A stretch of 44,805 nt of DNA, from contig CALMUW010000116.1 of assembly GCA_937872985.1 (NCBI GenBank), forward strand, positions 1 to 44,805, in the 5' to 3' direction. Source of the stretch: an uncultured Alphaproteobacteria bacterium (GTDB taxonomy: Bacteria; Pseudomonadota; Alphaproteobacteria; Rhizobiales; Aestuariivirgaceae). A program made the position numbers and the translations under genes. The notes below the pieces were generated by a model. It worked only from the letters and a program-made list of their open reading frames with translations, did not search any database and had not been told where the DNA came from. Positions 26,701 to 33,700 of this stretch are shown in pieces; within the stretch, counting starts at the first letter, position 1, and every line of letters begins with the position of its first letter.

Positions 26701-27173
26701 CAGGCGAGGCCTATGGTCCTGTCTCCATCCTGCCCACGCCGGTTTATTTCTACGGCCTGGCCCCGGAAGAAGAAATCTTCGTGGAGATGGAAAAGGGCAA
26801 GACACTGGTGATCCGCTGCCTCGCGGTGGGCGAGGCCGACGAGGAAGGCATGGTGACGGTCTTCTTCGAACTCAACGGCCAGCCGCGCCGCATCAAGGTG
26901 CCGGATCGGGCCCATGGCGCCAAGGGGGCGCGCGTCCGCCGCAAGGCAAGCCCGGGCGATGATGCGCAGGTGGGCGCGCCCATGCCCGGCGTGATCTCGG
27001 CGGTGGCGGTGCAGCCGGGTCAGCAGATCAAGGCGGGCGATGTCCTCCTGTCCATCGAGGCGATGAAGATGGAGGCGGCGCTTCATGCCGACCGCGCCGG
27101 CACGGTGCAGGAAGTGCTGGTGAAGGTGGGCGACCTCATCGACGCCAAGGACCTGCTGGTGGTCCTTGGCTGA
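23715..27173 (+). CDS. pyc: Pyruvate carboxylase
   Basis: This 1152-residue single-chain enzyme carboxylates pyruvate to oxaloacetate using ATP, bicarbonate and biotin. The domain order is biotin carboxylase (1-450; SWGGGGRGMR ATP loop, EVNPRIQVEHTVTEE), carboxyltransferase barrel (about 530-800; DTTMRDAHQSL, metal site HTHDT, Lys in VKDMAGLL), conserved PYC C-terminal region (about 830-1010) and biotin carrier (EAMKME, biotinylated Lys near 1118). GTG at 23715 is chosen because GGAG lies six bases before it; an in-frame GTG at 23700 has no ribosome site. It ends nine bases from the convergent membrane-protein gene with no clear terminator between them. Confidence 0.96.
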   Translation: MATSKVLVANRSEIAIRVFRAANELGLKTVAIWAEEDKLALHRFKADESYQVGRGPHLARDMGPIEAYLSIPEILRVAKLSGADAIHPGYGLLSESPEFAEACAQAGLTFIGPSPETMRRLGNKVSARQLAEQVKVPVVPATGPLPEDMAEVKTLAKAVGYPVMLKASWGGGGRGMRVIRAEADLAREVTEGKREAKAAFGKDEVYLEKLVERARHIEVQILGDAHGQVVHLYERDCSIQRRNQKVVERAPAPFLTQAQRDEVCGHALKLARAVNYLAAGTVEFLMNADTGAFYFIEVNPRIQVEHTVTEEVTGIDIVKAQIRLVQGARIGTAASGVTAQQDIELNGHALQCRITTEDPEQNFIPDYGRITAYRGATGFGIRLDGGTAYSGAVITRFYDPLLEKVTAWAPTPEEAIARMDRALREFRIRGVATNLTFLEAIIGHPDFIAADYTTRFIDETPELFTQVKRKDRATKLMNYLADVTVNGHPEAKGRARPNPHAAPPRAPFHGGPVPEGTRQRLDRDGPQKFAAWMRGEKRVLVTDTTMRDAHQSLLATRMRSFDIAAIAGTYARALPQLLSLECWGGATFDVAMRFLTEDPWERLSLIREAAPNLLLQMLLRGANGVGYTNYADNVVTYFVRQAAREGVDLFRVFDCLNWVENMRVAMDAVNAEGKLCEAAMCYTGDILDPARAKYDLKYYVKLAGELEKAGAHIIAVKDMAGLLKPAAARTLFTALREATDLPLHFHTHDTSGIAAATVLAAVDAGVDAVDGAMDAFSGTTSQPCLGSIVEALSGSARGTGLDPTWIRKISFYWEAVRNQYAAFESDLKSPASEVYLHEMPGGQFTNLKEQARSLGLETRWHEVAQAYADVNQMFGDIVKVTPSSKVVGDMALMMVSQDLSVADVENPEKDVAFPDSVVAMLRGDLGQPPGGWPKGLQKKALKGAKPITARPGALIKPADLSAQRAEIEAKLDQRLTDRDFASWLMYPKVFSDFAAAGEAYGPVSILPTPVYFYGLAPEEEIFVEMEKGKTLVIRCLAVGEADEEGMVTVFFELNGQPRRIKVPDRAHGAKGARVRRKASPGDDAQVGAPMPGVISAVAVQPGQQIKAGDVLLSIEAMKMEAALHADRAGTVQEVLVKVGDLIDAKDLLVVLG

Positions 27174-27182
27174 GGACAGGGA

Positions 27183-27803
27183 TCAGCGGCGCGGCGGCTG
27201 CGCCTGCTGCGGCATGGTCACCGGACCGGCATAGGGCGGTGCGCCACCATATTGGCTGCCCATCCAGTTGAAGGGCACCATGCGGTTGAAGGTGCCCATG
27301 GCCGGGCCAATGCTCTGGTCGAGATTGCGCGCCGAGTGCTGCATGAGCGCCACGGTATTGCCCATCTGGCCCAACTGGGTGGACATGGTGCTCAGGCTGC
27401 CATTCATGGTGCTCACGGACTTTTTCATGTCCATGACGCTTTGATCAAGATCGGCCACCGAGCCGTCAAGATTGGTCATGATGCGGGTCATGGCCTGCAT
27501 CTGCTGGCTCATGACCACCGACTGATTGACCATTTTGTGCATGTCGGCGGTGAGTTGATAGATGAGATAGAAGCCATAGACCGACAGCAGCACAAATCCG
27601 GCCATCCCCACATACACCACCAGGCGGATGGTGCGCATGGCCAGAGTGGCCTTCTCGAGATACTCAAGATATTCCGGGCGGCGATAGGCCGAGGGGTGAT
27701 AGCCCCGGCTATCCTTGAACTCGGGCGGCTCCAGGGTCTTGGCGGCATTCTTCTTCTCCGCCTCCTGCATGATGCGGTCGCCGCGATGAATTTCCTGAGC
27801 CAT
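27183..27803 (-). CDS. Membrane-anchored coiled-coil protein
   Basis: This 206-residue protein has a cytoplasmic N-terminus rich in charged residues, one membrane helix (about 60-82) and a long helical stretch (about 83-165) with Met/Leu/Val at heptad-like spacing (MHKMVNQSVVMSQQMQAM, DQSVMDMKKSVSTMNGSL). The tail is Pro/Gly/Tyr-rich (GGAPPYAGPVTMPQQAQPP). The arrangement suggests a periplasmic coiled coil, perhaps an organiser or tether. I do not recognise the family. It is the last gene of the RND/Gly-rich protein block. Confidence 0.75.
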   Translation of the reverse strand: MAQEIHRGDRIMQEAEKKNAAKTLEPPEFKDSRGYHPSAYRRPEYLEYLEKATLAMRTIRLVVYVGMAGFVLLSVYGFYLIYQLTADMHKMVNQSVVMSQQMQAMTRIMTNLDGSVADLDQSVMDMKKSVSTMNGSLSTMSTQLGQMGNTVALMQHSARNLDQSIGPAMGTFNRMVPFNWMGSQYGGAPPYAGPVTMPQQAQPPRR

Positions 27804-27829
27804 CTTGCTGTTCCCCCGCCCGTGATGAA

Positions 27830-28372
27830 TTACTTGCTGCCGAGCATACGGTTCAATTCATCCGCGTGGGCACGGCTGCCGCGGCGGATGGCAGGCTCAA
27901 GGGCGCGCGCCTTGTCACGCTCACCCTGGGCCAGCCACTGGGAGGCCACGGTGAAATAGATTTCTGATGCTTCCTGCAGGCGGCCGACGGCAAAAAGCAC
28001 ATTGGCCAATTCGCCACGGGCGTCGAGATTGCCGGGCTGGGCGCGCTGGATCGCTTCATAGATCGAGATCGCGTTTTCAAAGTCGCCCTTGGCATAGGCG
28101 GCGCGAGCCGCCTCCAGGGTGGCAAAGGGCGGCGCGCCAGGTTGCTGGGCGAGGGTTACGCCGGGCTGGGCATTGGTGGCGCCGGTCGAAGCGGTCTCGA
28201 TGCGGGCGGTGCGCTTGTCAAACCAGCCGGCAGCCGAGTTCCAGCCGCTCTGGGCCACCGAGGCTCCACCCTGCCACCAGCGCGCAAGGTCGCTCTTTTC
28301 CGGGCCAAGCCAGGCGCCCAATACAAAGAACAGCGCGGCATAAAACACGCCAATCGCAAGGCGATACAACAT
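27830..28372 (-). CDS. Membrane-anchored TPR-like protein
   Basis: This 180-residue protein has one N-terminal hydrophobic helix (about 5-22), a linker and a TPR-like module at about 85-155: LEAARAAYAKGDFENAISIYEAI, then NLDARGELANVLFAVGRLQEASEIYF. It is probably exported and anchored facing the periplasm, where TPR units mediate protein contacts. ATG at 28372 is preceded by GGGGAG; the frame upstream is not protein-like. It lies between the third Gly-rich protein gene and the coiled-coil gene, suggesting a structural or assembly role with those secreted proteins. Confidence 0.78.
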   Translation of the reverse strand: MLYRLAIGVFYAALFFVLGAWLGPEKSDLARWWQGGASVAQSGWNSAAGWFDKRTARIETASTGATNAQPGVTLAQQPGAPPFATLEAARAAYAKGDFENAISIYEAIQRAQPGNLDARGELANVLFAVGRLQEASEIYFTVASQWLAQGERDKARALEPAIRRGSRAHADELNRMLGSK

Positions 28373-28436
28373 GGCATTTCTCCCCAGAAGAATTGCGCGG
28401 ACGGAGTTTCCTCCGCCCACGGATGATCGTCAGGTC

Positions 28437-28901
28437 TTACCAGCTAAAGGGCGATCCGCCGAAGGGGCTGCCCCCCCAGGGTCCGCCGCCCCACGGGCTC
28501 ATGCCGGGAACGCCGAAGGGGCTCATGCCGGGAGCGCCGCCCCACGGACTGCCACCCCAGGGTCCGCCGCCCCACGGGCTTCCACCCCACGGGCTGCCAC
28601 CCCATGGGCTACCACCCCAGGGACCGCCGCCGAAGCTGTTCCAGGGACTGCCCCAGCCATTGCCAAGACCATTGCCCCAGCCCGAAAGATCGGCGGAAAA
28701 ATTCAAGCGTCCCAAACCACGGCCACGGCCATAACCATTGCCATATCCGCTGCCGTAATAGTCAGGGCCCCAGGGACCCGCCCCATAGGGACCGCCGCCG
28801 TACCATGGATTACCGCCCCACCACTGGGCCTGGGCAGTGCCGGGCGCCAGCAACGTGACAGCGATGGCCGTGGCGGCGAGAATCTTGCTGACGTGCTTCA
28901 T
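28437..28901 (-). CDS. Secreted Gly/Trp/Pro-rich protein, sulfur-globule-protein-like (third)
   Basis: This 154-residue protein has a signal peptide (MKHVSKILAATAIAVTL, cleavage after AQA at about 25). The mature part is almost only Gly, Trp, Pro, Ser and Tyr. A central GYGNGYGRGRGLGRLNFSADLSG segment, counted in parts, resembles the core of its two neighbours, and the second half is a run of about ten GGxPWGGS-type units. Composition and secretion resemble the proteins that coat sulfur globules in sulfur oxidisers; no function has been shown here. A strong AAGGAG ribosome site precedes the ATG. Confidence 0.8.
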   Translation of the reverse strand: MKHVSKILAATAIAVTLLAPGTAQAQWWGGNPWYGGGPYGAGPWGPDYYGSGYGNGYGRGRGLGRLNFSADLSGWGNGLGNGWGSPWNSFGGGPWGGSPWGGSPWGGSPWGGGPWGGSPWGGAPGMSPFGVPGMSPWGGGPWGGSPFGGSPFSW

Positions 28902-28926
28902 GGACGTTACTCCTTTTCAGGATGAT

Positions 28927-28958
28927 CCGGGTGCGGAACACGATTACCCCGCACCCGG
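28927..28958 (-). other. Intercistronic hairpin
   Basis: CCGGGTGCGG (28927-28936) and CCGCACCCGG (28949-28958) form a perfect 10-bp stem with a 12-base loop, ten bases after the stop of the second Gly-rich protein gene. It lacks a T run, so it more likely stabilises the upstream message than terminates it. Confidence 0.7.
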
Positions 28959-28968
28959 TGTGATTTGC

Positions 28969-29598
28969 TTACCAGCCTGGGCCCCAGCCACGACCGGAGT
29001 TGTTGCCCCAGCCGTTGCCCCAGCCATTGCCGTCCATGTCGGCGTCACCGCCGAAGGAGAAGTTGCCGCGCATGTTGCCACGGCCCGATCCACGGCCAGA
29101 ACCATAACCACGGCCAGAGCCGTAGTAATCGTTATAGCCATAGGGACCGTAGCCATAGCTCGGACCATAGCCGTAGCCATAGGGCGGCGGGGGCGGCGGC
29201 GGCGGATAGGCGCCGTAGGCCGGAGGTGCCGGCGGAGCAGCCTGAGCCTGGTTGCCCTGCATGCCGGACATGCCACTCATGCCGGACATGCCGGACATGC
29301 CCTGCTGCTGGCCAGACATGCCGCTCATACCGGACATTCCCTGCATGCCGGACATGCCGTTCATGCCAGACATGCCGCCCATGCCCTGCTGGTCCCAGCC
29401 CGGAGGCGGACCCCAGCCCGGAGGCGGCTGATCCCAGCCAGGAGGCGGTCCCATGGGGGCCGGCGGGTTGTTCCAGCAATCAGCCGCCGGAGCGCCCGGA
29501 GCCTGGGCCATGCCCGGCAGGGGTTGGTTGGTGTCGGCGGCCAGTGCCAGCATGGGCATGGCCACCACGGCTGCTGCCGCAAGGAGATACTTCTTCAT
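28969..29598 (-). CDS. Secreted Gly/Met/Tyr-rich protein, sulfur-globule-protein-like (second)
   Basis: This 209-residue protein has a signal peptide (MKKYLLAAAAVVAMPMLALA, cleavage near 21). The mature part has four zones: a Pro/Trp-rich region with repeated PPPGWxxPP units, a Met-rich repeat of about fifteen GMSGM/GMQGM units (around 93-140), a Pro/Tyr zone and a C-terminal zone ending in NGWGNGWGNN and GRGW. The C-terminal zone (YNDYYGSGRGYG, GNMRGNFSFGGDADMDG) is nearly identical to that of the first Gly-rich protein, so the two are paralogues. Met repeats could bind soft metals or polysulfide; this is inference. An AGGTGAG ribosome site is present. Confidence 0.82.
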   Translation of the reverse strand: MKKYLLAAAAVVAMPMLALAADTNQPLPGMAQAPGAPAADCWNNPPAPMGPPPGWDQPPPGWGPPPGWDQQGMGGMSGMNGMSGMQGMSGMSGMSGQQQGMSGMSGMSGMSGMQGNQAQAAPPAPPAYGAYPPPPPPPPYGYGYGPSYGYGPYGYNDYYGSGRGYGSGRGSGRGNMRGNFSFGGDADMDGNGWGNGWGNNSGRGWGPGW

Positions 29599-29626
29599 TA
29601 CTACTCACCTCATGTTGAAAGAATGA

Positions 29627-29654
29627 GGGCGGGATCCGATGTCGGACCCCGCCC
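29627..29654 (-). other. Intercistronic hairpin
   Basis: GGGCGGG plus TCCGA pairs with TCGGA plus CCCGCCC, with a single A-C mismatch and a very small loop. It sits nine bases after the stop of the first Gly-rich protein gene, in the same position as the hairpin at 28927-28958 after the second, suggesting shared control of message stability. Confidence 0.7.
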
Positions 29655-29662
29655 GGTTCGTC

Positions 29663-30130
29663 TTACCAGTTGCCCGGCCACCAGCCGCGGCCGTTGTTGT
29701 TGCCCCAGCCGTTACCCCAGCCGTTGCCATCCATGTCGGCGTCACCGCCGAAGGAGAAGTTGCCACGCATGTTGCCACGGCCATTGCCACGGCCATAGCC
29801 ATAGCCACGGCCATAGTAGTCATTGTAGCCGGAGCCATAGGGACCATAGCCATAGCCGCCGTAGGGGGCATAGCCATAGGGGGCATAGCCGTAGCCATAG
29901 GGCGGCGGGGGCGGCGCACCCCAGGCAGCAGGCGGCGGAGCAGCACCCCAGCCCGGCGCAGGCGCCGGAGCAGCGGGAGCCGCGACCTCAGCACCGGCGG
30001 CAGGAGCGGCAGGAGCCGTCGCCTGAGCCTGGCCATAGGGGCCGGGCGGGGGCGGAGCTGCCTGCTGGGCCACTGCGGCCGAGGCGAAGGCAATCATGGA
30101 AGCACTGATCAAAATCGGAAGATGGCGCAT
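29663..30130 (-). CDS. Secreted Gly/Tyr/Pro-rich protein, sulfur-globule-protein-like (first)
   Basis: This 155-residue protein has a signal peptide (MRHLPILISASMIAFASA, cleavage after AVA near 21). An Ala/Pro zone is followed by YGY repeats (PYGYGYAPYGYAPYGGYG) and the same C-terminal core as its paralogue at 28969-29598: YNDYYGRGYGYGRG, GNMRGNFSFGGDADMDG and NGWGNGWGNN. The chosen ATG at 30130 has a perfect AGGAGG upstream; longer open sequence is not credible. The GYG and NGxG composition resembles sulfur-globule envelope proteins. Confidence 0.82.
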   Translation of the reverse strand: MRHLPILISASMIAFASAAVAQQAAPPPPGPYGQAQATAPAAPAAGAEVAAPAAPAPAPGWGAAPPPAAWGAPPPPPYGYGYAPYGYAPYGGYGYGPYGSGYNDYYGRGYGYGRGNGRGNMRGNFSFGGDADMDGNGWGNGWGNNNGRGWWPGNW

Positions 30131-30174
30131 ATGACCCTCCTGTTTTCCTCCGGGTTGAAAAACTCTCTGGACTT

Positions 30175-30726
30175 TCACCAGTTGTGCGGCAGGGCGCCGG
30201 AACGCTCCCGCCACCAATTCCAGGTTTGTGCGTTGGTCCAGCCGGAAAGCGGCGTGCCCCAAGGCAAAAACATGTAGGGTGTGCTGAGACCCCAGGGATT
30301 GAAGGGGTCGGTTGCGGTATTCATCTGGCCGAAGCTCCAGAGCTGGAGCTGGCCCGCAGGCATGTCGCCCGTGGGTGAAATCGGCATGAAGGCGCGTGGG
30401 TTGGCCTGATAGGCGGGAATCTCGGCCCGTGGTTGATCAATCGCGCCCGGAAACACCCCTTCAGGTCCGCCGAAACCCTGCTGCGGCAGGGGCGCGCCGA
30501 AACCGGGCTGGGCGCCGCCGCACTGGGGCGGGCAAGGCTGATTCATGGGGTTCATGGGCGGCATGGCATAGGGGCCGGGCATGCCAATGCCGTTCATGGC
30601 CTGGCCGTCGCCGGGGCGGGCGCTCAACTCGCCGAAGGTGGCGGCCTGAGCCGGCAGGGCGACGGCGGCTGCGCCCAGCAAGGCGGCACAGGCAAAACGC
30701 GTGAAACTGGCTTGATGCCTGGTCAT
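30175..30726 (-). CDS. Secreted Met/Pro-rich protein with Trp-rich C-terminus
   Basis: This 183-residue protein has a signal peptide (cleavage after AQA near 28). The mature N-terminal half is rich in Met, Pro and Gly (MPPMNPMNQPCPPQCGG) with a CPPQC pair; the C-terminal half has many Trp and Phe (GQLQLWSFGQM, TWNWWRERSG). The family is unknown. The ATG overlaps the end of the RND permease gene by four bases, so the two are probably translated together. It may be a periplasmic partner of the transporter or a globule component. Confidence 0.78.
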   Translation of the reverse strand: MTRHQASFTRFACAALLGAAAVALPAQAATFGELSARPGDGQAMNGIGMPGPYAMPPMNPMNQPCPPQCGGAQPGFGAPLPQQGFGGPEGVFPGAIDQPRAEIPAYQANPRAFMPISPTGDMPAGQLQLWSFGQMNTATDPFNPWGLSTPYMFLPWGTPLSGWTNAQTWNWWRERSGALPHNW

Positions 30727-33700
30727 GTGGGCTCCTCCTCACTGTCGCCGGGGTCGCGCGCCGGTTCGCTGAGCGGCAGAACGGGTTCGTCACTGTCGCT
30801 CTTCTTCCGCAAACGCGGCGGCCGACCGGAGGCAACAGGTGTTTCGATCACAGGAGCGGGAGCGGGCTGATCCGCCACCACATCGGTTTTCCTGGTCAGT
30901 CGTGGCGGGCGTCCGGGCACCGGTGCCCCCGGATCAACCGCCCCCGGATCGGCTTCGCTGGCCGCTTCGGTTTTCCTTACCAGCCTGGGCGGGCGACCCG
31001 CGGGCGCAGGCGGCGCCATGAGGGGTTCAGCCGCAGCAGGGCCCATGGCGTCGGTCTTCTTCACCAGCCGGGCCGGACGGGCGGAGGCGGCGGGCGCTTC
31101 AGCCATGACACCGGACGGGGCGGGGGCGGGCGGCACGGGTGTCACCGGACCGTTGAAGCCTGGGCCACCGGCGGGGGGGGGGGGGGGGGGGGCGGAAGGG
31201 GGGGGCGAGAGGCCGCCCCGCGGGAAGGCCACGAGGGGCAGGGAGGGTGCGAACCGAGACCCGAAGAGCAGCGACACGGCCATGCCCTGGAAGATCGGAT
31301 CGGACAGAAGAACCATGGAGCCGATGACCAGCGCCAGAGCGGTGATCAGAATGGGCCGCAGGCGCACCTGGGCGGCAAGCGTGATGGCGTCCTTCACGGC
31401 CATGCCCTCGCCCACCTTGGCGCGGGCGAATTCCACCAGCAGGATGGAGTTGCGCACGATGATGCCGGCCAGCGCGATGAAGCCGATCATCGAGGTGGCG
31501 GTGAAATCGGCGCCGAGCAGCCAGTGGCCGGGCACAATGCCGATGAGGGTGAGGGGAATGGGCGCCATGACGATGAGCGGCAGCAGGAACGAGCGGAACT
31601 CGGCCACCACCAGAATATAAATGAGGACGAGAGCGGCCATGAAGGCGAGGCCCATGTCCCGGAAGGTCACATAGGTGACTTCCCATTCGCCGTCCCACTT
31701 GAAGCCGGAGACGCTGGTGTCACCGGGGCGCGAGAAGAAATTGCCGGAAACCTTCTGGCCGTCCGGGGCGGTGTATTCGGCCAGCGCGCCCTCCACGCCG
31801 AGCATGCCATAGAGCGGCGCACCCATCTTGCCGATCACGTCAGCAGTCACATATTCAACGGCACGCAGGTCCTTGTGGTAGATGGGCTTGCCCACCTCCT
31901 CCACCTCGAAGCGGCCCAATTCACCCAGCGGCACGGAGGTGCCATTGGCGGCGCGCACCGGCAGTTCCAGCAGGTTGCCCAGGTTGACGCGGGTGGCGAG
32001 CGGTGCCTGCAAGATGATGACCGCCTGCTCAAGATTGCGTTCGCTCTTGAGCGGGCCTGCTTCAAAGCCGCCGGTCGCCATCAGCACTTCGCGGTTGATG
32101 TCGGCCAGAGCCACGCCATACATGCTGGCGCGCTGACGGTCGGCCTTGAAGGCGATGCGGTTATGTGGCCGCTCCATGAAGGTATTGATGTCGACCAGGT
32201 CCGGCGTCTTCTTCATCATGGCCAGCATGTCGCTGGCCAATTGCCGGCGGGTGTCGGGCGTCGGGCCATAGATCTCGGCCACCACGGGCGCCAGAACCGG
32301 CGGTCCGGGCGGGGCTTCGGCCACGACCACGCGGGCACCGGAGGCTTCGGCCATGGGCGCCACGATGGAACGGATCTGCATGGCCACGTCATGGCTGGTG
32401 CGATGACGCTCGGCCTTGTCGAGGAGTTGCACCGCGATGTCGCCCTTCCAGGGCTGCTGGCGCATGAAGTAATGGCGCACCAGGCCGTTGAAGTTGAAGG
32501 GCGAGCTGGAACCGGAATAGGTCTGGAAGGCAATGACTTCCGGGATTTTCTGCAATTCCTCGCCGAAGCGGTTCATCAGGTTGGCGGTGGCGAAGAGATC
32601 CGAACCCTCCGGCATGTCGAGAACGATCTGCAATTCCGACTTGTTGTCATAGGGCAGCATCTTGAAGGCCACGGCCTTGAGGGGAAAGAGGGCCACGGCG
32701 GCCAGCATGGCCAGGATGATGGCGAGCAGCGTGATGCGGCCCAGGAGGCGCGAGCGCATGATGGGGCCGACGACGCCATCATAGGCGCGGGCGATGTGAT
32801 GGCTCTGGCGGTGTTCGCGCTCTGCCGCCTTTTCCAGCGAACTCATGCTGGGTTTCAGCTTGGCGGCAATCCACGGCACGAAGGCAAAGGCGGCGAGCAG
32901 CGAGAAGATCATGGCCGCAGAAGACAGGACCGGGATGGGCAGCATATAGGGGCCCATCATGCCGGAGACGAAGCCCATGGGCAGCAGGGCCGCAACCACG
33001 GTGAAGGTGGCCAGAATGGTGGGGTTGCCCACCTCGTCCACCGCCTCGGCGGTCATGACGTCATCGGTGCGGCCGGATTCCAGCCAGCGGCGATAGACGT
33101 TCTCCACCACCACGATGGCGTCGTCCACCAGAATGCCGATGGCGAAGACGAGGGCGAACATGGAGACGCGGTTGATGGTGAAATTGAAGATGTAGGCCAC
33201 GGCCAGCGACATGAGCAGCACCACCGGGATGGTGATGAGCACGATGAGGGCGGGCCGGATGCCCATGGCCACGAGCGCCAGCACCGTTACCAGGGCGGAG
33301 ACGATGAAGAGCTTCATGATCAGGTGGGTGACCTTGTCCTTGGCGGTGGCGCCATAGTCGCGCGACACGGTCACATCCACGTCGGACGGGATCAGGTTGC
33401 TGCGGGCAACGTCAAGCTCGGCAAGAATGTCCTCGGCCACGGTGACGCCGTTGGTGCCGCGCTTCTTGGCGACGGCCACGGTCACCGCCGGATTGGTGGT
33501 GAAGCTGCCATCCTCGCGGCGGATGGTGTCCGTGACGATGGTCTTCTTTTCGGATTCCCCGTGGTGAATCTTGGCGACATCGCGCAGATAGACCGGCCGA
33601 CCCTGTTCGGTGGCGATGACCAGTTCGCCGACTTCGGCCTCGGATTTGAGGAAATCGCCGGTATAGACATCGAACCAGGCATTGCCGTCGACGATGTCAC

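Noticed and set aside
23694..27086. Very long open frame on the strand opposite pyruvate carboxylase
   Set aside because: High-GC codon usage leaves the antisense frame open; the translation is His/Arg/Gly-rich with no domain, while the plus strand is a full Pyc.
28437..28620. Non-coding tandem repeat
   Set aside because: The repetition reflects PWGGS-type codons inside a frame with a good signal peptide and a strong ribosome site.
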